Positions 10,503 to 22,518 of a stretch of DNA of 64,000 nucleotides are shown piece after piece (within the stretch, counting starts at the first letter, position 1; each line of letters opens with the position of its first letter). The notes beneath the pieces were generated by a model. That model was given only the letters and a program-made list of their open reading frames with translations, did not search any database and had not been told where the DNA came from. Origin of the DNA: Harmonia axyridis (Eukaryota > Arthropoda > Insecta > Coleoptera > Coccinellidae); assembly GCF_914767665.1 (NCBI RefSeq), contig NC_059504.1, forward strand, positions 10,294,501 through 10,358,500, in the 5' to 3' direction. The translations under genes and the position numbers were made by a program.

Positions 10503-11084
10503 CAGGGTGCTCCTGAATTGGAGGTACGAAGGAAAATGAAAGATTCTTGGATAATTTTGAGGAAAAAAGTTTAATCATGAGCCCGCTAACGCTTTGTTTT
10601 CGAGATACAGGGTGTTTCTTGTAGTCCTACTATTTTGTGATTATTATGCCAGTTTATTGAATCATCATTAATTTTCGCTGCAGATTGGGCAAATGAGTAC
10701 CAAAACTTATAATTGATTCATTCATCGCAGCTTACTAATTGAATCTTTATAATAAGTTGGATTTACCTGAAGATTACTAGAAAATTATTTGAATTTCTGT
10801 TCTAGAAATCGGTAGCAGATACGACAAAAATACAAGAAACCAAAACGTGTATTACTGCACCAAAGGTTTACATTCTGAACTACAAGTGATCTACAAAAAA
10901 AAAAGTTCTGGAGGAAAGAAGCGGCCACTTCTCCAGAAAAAATATCATCCTGTTGAAAAAAAAATTTCGAAAAAACTTACAGACCCTGTATCTCGAAAAC
11001 GCGATTGCGGGTCCATGTCTACAGGACTTTTTTTCTTAAAATTATCTCTCATTTACGTTTGTACCTTCAACTTAGCAACACCCT
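10503..11084. mobile_element. Fold-back element with arms of about 110 bp
   Basis: The left arm at 10503-10617 starts CAGGGTGCTCC and ends TTTTCGAGATACAGGGTGT. The right arm at about 10980-11084 is its imperfect inverse (ACCCTGTATCTCGAAAA ... CAACACCCTC). Between them lie about 360 bp of unrelated sequence. A 120-codon frame from 10847 only overlaps the right arm and is not a gene. A half-copy of one arm lies at 63405-63480. It looks like a non-autonomous DNA transposon with long terminal inverted repeats; the superfamily is not identified. Confidence 0.6.
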
Positions 11085-11089
11085 CTTCT

Positions 11090-12550
11090 TGGCGCTCCAC
11101 TTTTTATATCAGTCAGTATATTTCAACGACATTAATTCTTGAAAGATCCGTGTCATCCCAGGAATGTCCAAATATTTCGTTTCATCGAGATCGAGGGGTA
11201 GAAATTTGACACCGGTCCAAAGTGAAGAATGATGTACTGCCGATTAAGAAAAAAAGACAGATGACAAATGGGGTAAATTTAGCGTCGAAAGATCAATGTC
11301 AGGCAAAAAACCTCTCAGCTCGAATCGACAGTTTCAATTCGAGCTCATAATGCACAGGGTTATGCTTCCAATAATTCCAATGCAGCAAGAGATTTTTTGG
11401 TGGTAATAACGAAAGATCTTTGGAAATTTTTATTGTGATCTTTTTGGGGTATTATACAAGACGTATTTATTTCTCATTTATTGACATGCAATAAGAATTT
11501 TTAATTTCATTATTTGCGCGCTTACGCCGTCTCATTTTTGGAAAAAAAAATAGTACGACACTGAGACATTTCAAGCTTAAATAATTTTTGAATTACTCGT
11601 TCAGTCACCCAATCATTGTCCAAAATATCTCACCCAATAAATTGAAAATGTAATTGTTTCACAATTTCAAAAGACGTTAATAATCTCTTTTTCAGTTGAG
11701 TGCTTCTGAATGAAATTAAGTTTTATCATAGAGTTTTATCACTTATTCCTCTTTCCTTTTGTAGAGCTTGTCCCCTAGAAATAATAAAAGCGAATACAAA
11801 CCGCTTCAACACTCGATTCCACTGAAATTGTCACTAAAGGATCCTTTTTACAGTTTAGTAACAGTCACAGTTACTATCATCATTGAAATGAGCCTTTATG
11901 TATAATGTAGGTGAGTAATCCCTTAATATGTTGATTGCTTCCAACGAGTTGATTATTACCTGAAACAAAAATTGAATATCAATACGATATGTAAATCAAT
12001 TTCAATTTGAAAAAAAAAATTGATCATTCATCCATATTTATTGTATCGCCTTCAAGGTTTTCTCCTTTCGAAATAGTAAAACGAATATAATTAATTCATA
12101 AAACTGTTTTTCAACGATATACTCAGAAAATAATAAAATAGAAGAACTTGGCATGACTTATATTTTATGTCTTCTATCAACTGAAAACGAGTAGGTACCT
12201 CTAAGTGGCAATTTCAGTTCTCAAAGAGAAAAAACTTCGAGTTTTTGGGCCATAGAATCGTCATAGTTATACAAAATTCGAATTTTTTTTCTTTTACGAA
12301 TTGCGTGTCATTTTTAACGCTTCGGCAGATTTTATTCCGTTTGCAATGCAAAATTCAAAATGAATACCGCAAAAAATTCTAAGTTAGTTTGAAGGGCAGT
12401 TTTGATTCAGCAACAAAAAAATTGGGAAAATTCTTTTAGGTTTTTTATTTCCATTCGTTGTGTTCCTGAGAACTCGACCTAGAACTTAGAATATCCCTTT
12501 TTATCAGCTCTGCTTTCTACCTATCATCTGCAAACATTGATGCATAGCCA
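11090..12550. other. No gene seen
   Basis: AT-rich sequence without recognisable coding or transposon motifs. A 25-nt perfect hairpin (CCACTGATAAT, three-base loop, inverse) lies near 12548-12572 at the border of the next feature. Confidence 0.45.
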
Positions 12551-12556
12551 CTGATA

Positions 12557-13420
12557 ATAGAATTATCAGTGGAACTACCTGATCTACACATTTACATTGG
12601 TTACCAGTGCTATCACATATACTTCCGCCTCATATTCGTAGACAGGTCTCAGTCCAGAAATCTTGGAAAAAATGTCTTTTCTACCCGAACTTATTTCCAA
12701 TTGTATCTTACCTCCCAGATACTAGAAGTGCCAGATTAAAGTCACGCAAACCTCCCTTCAATCTAATGAAAGAGACAAGGAATTTGGCGTTCAGAATGGA
12801 GTTCTTGTAATGTCTTCAACAACAGTCTAATCGTTAATCCTTCAGGGAAAGTTCTAGGTTTTCAATCTTCCTGAGAAAATTTGGTACATTTCAAATCGAC
12901 TTAGGAATGGTCATGGTCGTTGCAATAGTATGCTCTTCAAATGGCATTCTATTGAAAGCTCACTATATGAATGTGGTGTAGAAGAAACCATTGACCACTT
13001 GGTAAATACTTGTCCAATTTATAAATTTCATGGTTCTTTCCATAATATCCATTCAGATTCATTCTTTATTAGAATGGGTCGCTGACTTCAAATCGATATA
13101 ATGGAAAGTAACATTTATTACTCATTTCAGTTTCTTGTCTTTTCAGATTTAATTATAAAGTCGTCAATTGTTGGTTGAGAGGATATATGGAGAAGAGTTT
13201 GTTTGGGTACAGAAGAAAACCTTCAATATAAATATGTCAGCTTATTATGTAAACAAAGACAGAGAAACAGAGTTTTTGCTGAGATTTTTTTTTGCCCTTA
13301 TATCTTACGTTGAAATGTATGATACTTGTTTATATTTCTTCTGCTAATACTGAGATTACATCTACACATGCTTCGTTGTTTGAAGTTGATTATTTTTTGT
13401 ATTGCTCTATCTCAAAAGAA
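12557..13420 (+). pseudogene. Non-LTR retrotransposon polymerase C-terminus, copy 1
   Basis: The frame that ends at the stop 13083-13085 reads SNRLRNGHGRCNSMLFKW, then ECGVEETIDHLVNTCPI and finally FFIRMGR. The pattern 'NRLR-GHGRC ... CG-EET-DHLV--CP' is the cysteine/histidine motif at the C-terminus of many insect LINE polymerases (jockey- or R1-like groups). A frame change separates it from the part upstream (from 12607). The segment matches 22519-23416 on the opposite strand along its whole length, including about 330 bp past the stop, so that part is probably the 3' untranslated region. The reverse transcriptase domain is absent. Confidence 0.7.
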
Positions 13421-13424
13421 TATA

Positions 13425-14170
13425 CCTGCAATACCAAATTGTCAACTCAAAATGTTCAACACTCATTCGCTTGGCTAGTCCACCACGCTCATAATTATTC
13501 AATCGAGTTGCAATACCAGGAATCGATACCAAAACAGGGAGCGAACGACATCAATTGAGGCTGGCAATAGTTGTAGAGTGGCGCTAAGCTCAATGGGCAT
13601 CCCTCTGAAAGGAGTATCGAAACAGCGATAAAAGCAGGGCACTATCTAGTCAAACCTAAACATTTCGGGAAACCGAATTTCATTAAGCTAATTAGTTGAA
13701 GGTAATGTAACGCCAACGGTGTGTTGCCATCCTTCTACTAAAGTTCGTTCAAGTATCATATTCGGCTAGCACCGGGTTTCTAGTGATTATCTGCATTGGG
13801 AGTTAATTTAAAATAAGTGAGGTTACCGCGAGAAAACAGGCATATCAGCTACCCGAGCGGACCCGTCTAGGAACAACGGACGATGCGAATATCGCGTGAG
13901 TTGCTAGAATAATATTCGGTGTGGTGATGGCAACAGAATTCGCACTATATAATCACAATTGGAAGATGCGAGAAAAAGGAATATTAATCGGGAGATTCGG
14001 GTGGAGGAATAGGCTTTATTGGGAAAATTTTCGGTTCGATATCGGTTTCAAAATCATCCGATATGAAGGTTAGCATATAACAAATCTCATGGAATATTTC
14101 AACTCATTGAAAAATTGGATTGATTTTTTTTTTTTTTGAATAGAAAGATCAACACTCCTCCCACATGCTA
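13425..14170. other. No gene seen; GC-richer island
   Basis: From about 13560 to 14040 the sequence is richer in G+C than its surroundings (for example CTACCCGAGCGGACCCGTC near 13850) and matches no repeat elsewhere in the window. It may be single-copy host DNA. No coding frame was recognised. Confidence 0.35.
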
Positions 14171-14179
14171 CTAATAATA

Positions 14180-14680
14180 CAGTAGACCCACCAAGTTTCT
14201 TTCCTATTGGCCGAAGCTTGCCTCTTCTGGGCGATTGCTTTCTTCAGACGGTTCAATTGTTGACAGTATAGTTCCGAGTTAACAGCTGTGCCGTAGGGGA
14301 GCAGCTTTTAGTGGATAATTCAATGCCAATCCCACCAAGCACACCGCAAAACCTTCCTGGTCTTAAATCAACGACCACGACCGTTTTCGCTTGACGTTGT
14401 CGTAAGTGGTCCATTTTTCATCACCAACCGCTTCAAAAATGGGTCGATTTTGTTGCGATTCAGCAACAACTCGTGTTTATCCATATATCGAGCATGTTCT
14501 TGAGACCAGCCTTATACAAATGGTTCCGAACGGTTTTTTGTGCAATCTTTAGCTCTTGGGTAATCGAAACAGTGCTTACATCTTACATGACGGCCGGACT
14601 CGACGATGGCCATGATTTTATCGACATTTTCGACAATTGGCCTTTCTTTGAGTGGTGCATCACGATCACCAGAACCAGAA
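14180..14680 (-). pseudogene. Mariner transposase relic
   Basis: The minus strand gives GRPIVENVDKI style linker text (KERPIVENVDKIMAIVESG near 14640-14580), then YMDKHELLLNRNKIDPFLKR, TRKVLRCAWWDWH near 14340 and GTAVNSELYCQQLNRLKKAI near 14290-14230. These are consecutive blocks of a mariner transposase from the linker to just before the second catalytic aspartate. Stops and frame changes occur between blocks, the first catalytic motif is damaged, and the C-terminal third is absent. It belongs with the relic at 1-273 (same PIVEN block). Confidence 0.7.
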
Positions 14681-14733
14681 CAAAATTCAAGAAGAATATC
14701 GAAAAAATAAATGAGAGGAAACTGTTGACGTGA

Positions 14734-14862
14734 AGTGAGGAGCTTTTGGGTACTCGTTTATTTATGCGCCCTTGGAGACCACATATATACATGTATACAT
14801 ATATGTGGTGTCCAAGAGCACAATATCCGCATGAGTGACGAACCCTCAAAAGCTCCTGACTT
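14734..14862. repeat. R2 fold-back repeat, about 129 bp
   Basis: The left arm GAGGAGCTTTTGGGTACTCG ... TTGGAGACCACATATATA and the right arm ATATATGTGGTGTCCAAGAG ... CCTCAAAAGCTCCTGAC are inverse copies around TGTATACA. The shared core AGCTTTTG(A/G)G(C/T)-CTC-TT-ATTTATG also appears at 38268, 39299, 42407, 50440 and 53009. I call this family R2 here (a local label, not the rDNA element). Confidence 0.65.
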
Positions 14863-14864
14863 CA

Positions 14865-15875
14865 GGTCAATATTTTTCTAATTTTCAAATTTCATATAGA
14901 TATCTCTATTGTCTTCAAGAAAAAACCATCAACTTTTCCGTCCACAGAATTTATTTTGTCCTGAACAATAGTAGGAGCGTCAGATTTTGATTGAATATAA
15001 TATGGTTCCATCCAGAATTCAAGTAAAATTTCCAAAATTTTCATAGCTCTACTCGACCGATGTTAATGAAAATTGACATGGATATTAGGAATATTGTATG
15101 TTTGATAATTTTATATCGAAATATGTATTTCTTGGAATACGCTTCAACTACTAAAAATGGGTTTCCATTAAAGGATTATTTTCATTTCCATGAACCAGGC
15201 ACAAGGAAGTATTCATTGGAATTAAGGCTTAACTCACAAAGGACTGTTGATGGGATAAAAGTGTACAGAAAAAAATTACATTCATTTTTCGGTTCCATCC
15301 ATTATATAGATATTCAGGACATTTTATACCTGAATACCTAACGCTCATTGAAAAAGAATTATCCTATTATTTCAGCACTTCAGAAAACCATATAACGAGT
15401 AAAAGTTAAGTCTTAAAAAGGCTCGAATTGAAGATTTTTCATCTACAGTTATTGCTTTATTTAATTTGTTCTAAAACAGTAGTAATACCGAGACTGATGT
15501 TATCTATAATTAGCGTATTGTATCATAATGGATGTGGTTAACGTATACATACTCAAACTCAATTCCAATGGAAATATATCATGAGATTTCTCTTGATATT
15601 CGTTATTTATATATCTATCAAAATGATTCAACCAACGAGAAACATACGGATATACGAAAATACATATGTTCTGGGATAATGTCAACACAACGAGAAACAT
15701 CCTTAGATTCAATTTGAAGCTTTCTACTTCCGCTATCCTTGATCGATTTTCAGCTGGTTCTCTAGTTTTATCAACAAAAATAAGATTTATTTTGATAAAC
15801 AGAATGACATTGTCGATGGTACAACAGGTGGTCAAGAATCTTAAATTTTCAATATCTTCAAATAAAAATTGAACT
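14865..15875. other. No assigned gene; 133-codon frame
   Basis: The minus-strand frame 15500-15901 (MYAQNLPDKVQFLFEDIENL...) has no recognised domain, overlaps a plus-strand frame and ends inside the next relic, so it is probably chance. A second frame at 15060-15341 is also unrecognised. Confidence 0.35.
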
Positions 15876-15879
15876 TTAT

Positions 15880-16850
15880 CGGGGAGATTCTGAGCGTACA
15901 ATTGCTAGGACAGTGAAAAAATTCGAAGAAACCTGATTTATTACTGACATTTCAAAGCCCATACATCATCGAAAAGCATGCTCGACCGAAAATGTTGCTA
16001 CTGTAAGTGAAAGTGTTGAAGAAGATCCAAATTTATCCATTCCTTGGCACGCACAACATTTGGGCCTCTCTTACGGCACGCTATGGAGTATTTTGCATCT
16101 AGATTTGCAACTCCATTCTTATAAGGTCAGTTGACACAAAAACTAAAGCCAGCTGCCCATGGAATGCGATTGTGTGCTTCAACAATAATGTTTGAACGGC
16201 GATTTTTCGCATCTAATTTTCTTAAACGACGAAGCACAATTTTCACTCGGTGGTTATGTGAACGAGCTGAAATGGGGCATTGAAAAAGTAAAAGTTGAGA
16301 GACCATTAGATCCACCAAAGAGGAGTGAAATTTCGTCTGGTGAAGTTGTAGGCCCGTACTTCTTTGAAAATGAGGAAAGTATCATAAAACAGTCAATTTC
16401 TATCGCTATAGCATAATGATTACCGATTTTTTTTGGTCGGAAATTAATGATATGGAATTGGAAAAGATGTGGTTCCAGCAAAATGGTGCAACAAGCCTCA
16501 CAACACAACCCATTTTGGCTGCATCACAAGAAAAATTACTAGAACGGATAATTCTCTTTTCGGCCATATGTATTGGCCATCAAGATATTGCGATTTATCA
16601 CCTATGGATTATTTTGTGGGGTCATGCGAAGGATCGTATTTATGCCGATAATCATATTGATATTGACGATCTGAAAACCAACATACGTCAAGTTATTGGT
16701 GAGGTATTGCCCGAAATGTACCAGCGAGTCATCGAAAATTACCTCACAAGGATTGAGTCCTATAAGAGATCACGCGAGGACATTTGGATGATGTTGTATT
16801 CCACACATACTTGTGAGGCCAAAGTATTATATTGAACTGAAAATTGGATC
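15880..16850 (+). pseudogene. Diverged rosa-like transposase relic
   Basis: Blocks appear in order over several frames: RTIARTVKKFEET and TDISKPIHHRKACSTENVAT (linker); DPNLSIPWHAQHLGLSYGTL and LWSILHLDLQLHSYKV (second helix-turn-helix); FLNDEAQFSLGGYVNEL (first catalytic D); EVVGPYFF; MWFQQNGATS (second D changed to N); and, in another frame, CDLSPMDYFVG (third D). The N-to-D interval is about 41 residues, as in the 7.5-kb family. Unlike that family it keeps the middle DNA-binding region. Stops and at least four frame changes make it dead. No terminal repeats were recognised. Confidence 0.75.
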
Positions 16851-18035
16851 GATATTCTAAATGATGGTGTGTTTTATTTGAGTTTTCTTTTGAAACCACA
16901 AAAAAGATAATACATAAGGTATTTGTTGAAACTAATAGATCAGATTATATATAAGGTATGTTTGGCATATTCTCCAGAATCCAAAGAATTTACATTCTTA
17001 ATGAATCCTTCTATATAATCGTTTCGTGGATCCAAACTATCGTAAATTATTAATCGTATGTTGGAATTGAATGTATCGAATAATTAATCGTATGTAATAC
17101 ATAAACGATATAATCATTTTAACCGGTAAAAAATGAAAGCTGAAATTGTTTGTCGCAAAACTCCTTCACATTCCTCAAAAATATTTACGAATATTATGAT
17201 GTTGAACGTGTAGGAGAAAAGTTTACAAACAGTCGTACACAAAGTAACTTTGTCAGGATGTGGTGAATAATTTTATGATGTCATTCTTCAATATACTCTG
17301 CCCTTCAGTTCGGTCATAAAGTGGAACAATAGTCATAATGAAGTTGTGTGAAACGGGAATGCAACAAGTAGTCACCTCTGTTCGAATGAGATCTGAAAAC
17401 ACAGTTCAGCGCTTTCAGATTTACCGCCAACCTGTTTTTTATTTGGAAGCGAGATCTGGAGATTTCTCCCCTTTTTCGCTTTTCGTTTGTATTCGCTTTA
17501 ATTTGGTTCTGCTTATTATTAGAAGATTTCATTCGATTTCGTCGGTATGACGTCTGGATTCAATCATGCGAGAGATGTGAGCGAAATTATGAAGAATTGA
17601 GAATATAATCATGAATATTTCGGGATGATGGGAGATAAGAAACCCCTACTGGAATTTTGGAAACTTTCAAATTTATTTTTAACGACGAAACGATTCTTGA
17701 AGACCGAGATAGAATGCATTAGATTATACTTAAACTCAAGGCTAAGAATAGAACTATAAAAAATTGTCAACGTCAACTAAATCTAATCTGATCTTGCCAT
17801 GATGAATGTCCGAGAATTATTTATATAAGATTTTTCGTTCCAAAAAATTATTCAATTGCTGCTTAAAAATTTCAGTTTGGTATAATATGTAAATATCTAC
17901 CCAATTAAAATATTTTCCCTTTATTAGGAAGTACAACTTATTAATTATGTTCAAAAATTCAGAAATTATTAATCGTATGTTGGAAAAGTAGTGAGGTTTT
18001 TGTTGACGAAAACCCAGCTCTGTCAATCCTTTGTC
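16851..18035. other. No gene seen
   Basis: AT-rich. TTAATCGTATG recurs near 17051, 17085 and 17970, but without a repeat unit. The chance frames at 17314-17550 overlap on both strands. Confidence 0.4.
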
Positions 18036-18262
18036 AATTTTCGAAAATATTGATGTGGACGACGTTTATTTCCAACAAGACGGCACTACGTTCCACACAA
18101 ACAATGATACAATCGCAAGAACAAGAGAAAATAGGGGATCACAAATGGCCAGCGAGATCTTGTGATTTAACACCTTTAGACTTTTTCCTTGGGGGCCATG
18201 TGGAAGATAAGTTTTTGCATTATGATTTATTCTTTCCTCATTTCTCAAATCATTAAAAGAGA
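18036..18262 (+). pseudogene. Tc1/mariner catalytic-core fragment
   Basis: DVDDVYFQQDGTTFHTNND in one frame (second catalytic D) is followed in another frame by KWPARSCDLTPLDFFLGGHV (third D). The text matches the corresponding block of the rosa-like copies (PPRSCDLTPLDYFLWG). Only about 70 codons remain, with one frameshift between the two motifs. Confidence 0.7.
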
Positions 18263-20160
18263 CGCTTAGTTTCATTCATAAAGCTTCGATTCTGATGATA
18301 AATTCTAACAATTAGTTATGGTGCTAACTGATCCATATAGTTTCGTCATAATCTTCCCTAAAATTTTGTCAAATGATTAATTCATCACATCTAGCATTCA
18401 TCAACTTTGAAATCATTGAAATCTTAGCACTTTTGAAAAAACGTCTAAATTGAAGTTTGAGTATGAAAAGTCGGGAGTACATATTGATCCTTAAGTCCTT
18501 ACTCTCTGAAGAGGTGTTGTGTTCGACATTCGTTGAAAGAATTGAATGAACTTACATGTAAATCAATTGATAAGAACAAAACTGTGTCCAAAAAGTGAAT
18601 TCATGGAATTTTCTCACAATTTGAATCATTAATCCTGTAGCTAATACATTCTGGAAACGTTAATAAATTTGATTTATTGAATTCGAACGAATTGTATACT
18701 TTCTTCCTGAATGATTCATATCAAGGAGACCCATAAATTTTTGTAACGTAAATAATTTGGCAATTAAAGAAACGAGCGTATAATGAATCGGTGATGTCAT
18801 ATCCTATAGATTCGAAGACGCAATACAAGTAGTCTCCAAGGAAGTTTAAAAAAACGATGATTACCCTATAAGTCAGTTGAATCTCCCACGAAAATTTCAT
18901 CAATAAAACATGAATTATATGAATTAATATTAGTGCAAAACTTTGTTGTCGACCCTATTTTCATTAATATTTCAGAGGCATCCAGAATCTTTGGAGGTGA
19001 ATGGAGGGGTAAGAAGGAGAAACTTCATGGTTACAACACACTGATTGAAAAGTGAATTATTGATTCTGCAGATATTTCAATGTGTTACTCGGTTTTGAAA
19101 ATTCAGTATATAGAATAAAATCTTCATAAATATAGTAAGTAAATTCATTCGTATATAACTCTTACTTTTTGAGTTTTTGGTCACATCATCAGAACCATAA
19201 AAAATTCATGTGTACATTGGATAAGAAATTGATATTTTGTGTATTAAAATCTTGTTTTCTCGCTGGTATTTTCTTCGATATTCAATTTTCATACAAAAAA
19301 AGATACCTATGTATATTGGAGTTCTCGAGAACTTGGAGCTTGCGCTTACGATTGTTTTCTGTGTTGAAAATTTTCCACAAGGAAAATATTGATGAACATA
19401 CATAATTGCCAGAAAAAATTATACATGCATAATTTGTAGCGTAAGCCAAATGTCATGTTGTGGGTATATAACATAGTTGAAGCATGATTAATTCACAGAA
19501 TTATAATATATTGGTGATCTCATGATTTATAAATTCAACGATTGAGAAATAAATGAATAATAATGACGATTAATGAAATTTCTTGTACTCAGTGTTTTTA
19601 ACCAAAATACCTAATGATTATTAGACCAATCATAATTTATGTCATGAAATAACGCCTACAATTGTATAAAACCAAACATTTCCGTATTTCAATTATTTTT
19701 ATATCAATACTATTTGCTGGCTAATGAACTTAAAAATATATTTGGAGGAGTTGGTGTAATTCTCCAAATGTTCTGCATTGGGTTTTTTGCCTTTGAATCT
19801 GTCTATCCGACTGTGATAAGTTTTCCAATATGATTTAAAAACACCAGAATATTACGAATTCAAAATTCAGGAACGAGTCACCACTTTTTGAATGAACAAG
19901 TGTAAGAATGAACCTTCTGTACAAGTATTACACGTCATTTTCTCTTATTCACTGAATCTTCATTGAAATTAATGGAATTATCCTTGAATATCTGTCAGCA
20001 GTGAGTCTACCTTATCGTTTGAGGCCATACTTGGCTCAAATTTCCTAAATTATAGACATTTGTGACGAAATGGTAGAGCACCCAAAAAAGAATGAGATAA
20101 AATGGAATTATTTGCTTTTAATACAAAAACAATAATTGACATTTTGTAAATCGATTGATG
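18263..20160. other. No gene seen
   Basis: About 1.9 kb of AT-rich DNA. The frames at 18721-18903, 19169-19405 and 19206-19403 overlap each other on opposite strands and lack motifs. No transposon ends were found. Confidence 0.45.
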
Positions 20161-20164
20161 ATCT

Positions 20165-21050
20165 GGTTATTATTATTATTATTATTTGAACTGTAGTCGT
20201 TGTGGCTCGGTAAGCCTTCCGGGAACTGAGACCATATAGATCTTTTGTTCTCTACCCTACTCATTCATGGAAACCCAAGGAGGTTGTCAATGGCAATAAT
20301 AAAACTGACAACCTCCTTAGGAGCCTTGGCTATTACCTCATGGAGATCGGCTTCCTCATATGAATAATTCTTAGGCCAGCCAGCTCTGGACACTTGCATA
20401 CCATGTATTCAGCTATTTCTGCTTCTGATCCACAGAGACTGTAAATCTCATCTCCTGACTCACATACGGTACAAATTATGTTTGTACCAACAGTGTCCCG
20501 TCAGCAGTCCCACCATAATCCGAAGCTCAGCTCGTGACAGCTTCAAGAGCTTTCTGGCATAGGAAGATGAAATCATCAAGAATTGTTTGGCCTGAGTAAG
20601 TCCAAGAGTGTTCGTCCAGTGGGTTATCCAGTTATTCAACTACCATTGCTGGACCGCTGCCTTATATTGGTCCTAACCTAACCCTGATGCACTATTTGCA
20701 AGTTCAACGGCTTTTTCATTTCCTTCAACACCGCGGTGTCCTGGTACCCGTAGTAGAGTCACTTTATTGCCTCTGGTCAGTTGCTTTATGGTTTTACGGC
20801 ACTCCCAGGTCAACAGAGAGCCCTGGCAGTACGGTTTCAGGGATCTCAGCGTGGTCTGGCTGTCCGTGGTGATGTAGACATGTGCCCCCTTGAGGTTCAT
20901 TTTGAGACACTCGTGAGCGCATACGTAAACAGCGAGTGTTTCGGTAAAGATCTGAGTGAGATGAGTGCTTATGGCACGGCTTGAACTTCGACAAAAAGGC
21001 CTTCAATATTATGCTGATAAAGGTTGACTCCACTGAAAATTGTAAATTGC
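20165..21050 (-). pseudogene. RNase H-bearing non-LTR retrotransposon, 3' end
   Basis: The minus-strand frame 20900-20673 reads HVYITTDSQTTLRSLK, then CRKTIKQLTRGNKVTLLRVP and GHRGVEGNEKAVELA. TTDSQ and PGHRG-EGNEKA are the aspartate and histidine signatures of an RNase H domain as found in I/LOA-type LINEs. Downstream, over broken frames, come KLLKLSRAELRIMVGLLTGH and then ADLHEVIAKAPKEVVSFI, the usual C-terminal tail. The element ends in a (TAA)n-type tail, seen as TATTATTATTATTATTA at 20168-20186, which suits the I/LOA group. Upstream of about 21050 it is lost. The same family is at 31222-31425. Confidence 0.75.
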
Positions 21051-22515
21051 GTGTTAAAGGTACATTTAAGGCAGAAAAGTAGTTTACTGAGCTTGATAAA
21101 GATTGGCATCACTCATACCAATGGGATCATCGAGTTCACATGCGGAAAAGTGTAACTTTGCGCATGCAAAATAATGCGGAAAAATATTACTTTGTGCACG
21201 CTCGTAGGAAAAATATATTTTGTATCCCCACCTCAAATTCTGCCGCCTCGGGATGGAGATGTGTCAATCTTCCTCGAACAAGTCCTTAATTGTAGACAGA
21301 AACAACTTCAGGATTGAAAAAGTTGACTTCGAATTGTATTCATTTCATTTATTGATTGAGAAAAATACCATCTGTACGTCAGAGCCAGGAGAATTGCAAA
21401 AAAACGTCGATGAAAAACAGGTGTCATAATTCATCATTCGGAAAAATTAATATAAAAGCAAAATACAAAAAACGTAAAGCCTTCATGAGGTGCTCTCAAT
21501 ACGTAGACCCGAGTCAGTCACGAACGTTTTGCGAAAAAGAGTACGTAAAGGAAATTTTATATCGTCACAACGACTCAGTGAAGAACAGCTGCAGCTGAAC
21601 GAAACAATAAATCCAATATGACTCGAAGTGAGGAAGTTGTGCAGATTTAATGAGATTTCTTATAGGTTTCACGATGTAGGAATAGCAATATCGATTCCAA
21701 AGTTTTCACCCTGATGATTCTCTAAAGAGTTAAAGAGTGTGAAAGTTAGGGGGATCGCACAAGGCGCTCTAACATCACATGGCCGTTGTAAGACATGAAA
21801 TATTGTTCGAATCTTGGAGTGAACCTAACCGACACTGTTTACAAGATGCATTTCCGGAGAAAACATTCTATCTGTATCAATATTGACCGGAAGATATCAC
21901 TTTCAATAATAAACCTTGGAAATCGTTCACATTTTATGGTTTTGTAATGTATAAAATTCAAAACTTCGAATGAAAAACCACTTCAAAACTTTTCTCGGAT
22001 AATATCAGAGCTATTCACGTGAAATGAGGTACAAAATCTGTTGGTTTACCGCATTTATCCTCCTAGCTCGAAATTACGATGCATGAATTTATAAAGAAAA
22101 AATCAAATAAATAACTAACTTTGAGAAATTCATAATTACACGAATTGACTACTCATGATTACGAAATTTTGAACAGCTAATGCTATGATTGTACTGATCA
22201 ACCTCAATCATTTTCATATTTATGAATTTTTCAATATTCAAACAACTAGTTCTACGAGACAATTTTTGCTTTCGCTGATCAATGGTTCGAAGAAGATTAA
22301 GAAAATGAACCTTTCACCCAGCCTTTCACTATGGGAATGTATACACTATACCCCAGCTTTCGAGCCTTTAGACTATATTCATACCATCCTCGATGAGTCC
22401 TTTCTTAGACTCTCTTGAAAACATTTGACTGGTGAAGAAAATAGCAGCAATTATGTCTCGATATGCACGAAATATATAGAACGGTGAAATTCCGCCATGG
22501 AGTACGATATATGAA
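21051..22515. other. No gene seen
   Basis: Mixed sequence with chance frames at 21220-21598 and 22185-22418 and no recognised motif. The part near 21720-21900 is somewhat GC-richer and unassigned. Confidence 0.4.
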
Positions 22516-22518
22516 GTC

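Noticed and set aside
10847..11209. 120-codon lysine-rich frame
   Set aside because: It spans the right arm of the fold-back element and its flank, and has no domain.
16851..18035. TTAATCGTATG recurrences as a repeat family
   Set aside because: Three short matches at irregular spacing with no shared flanks.
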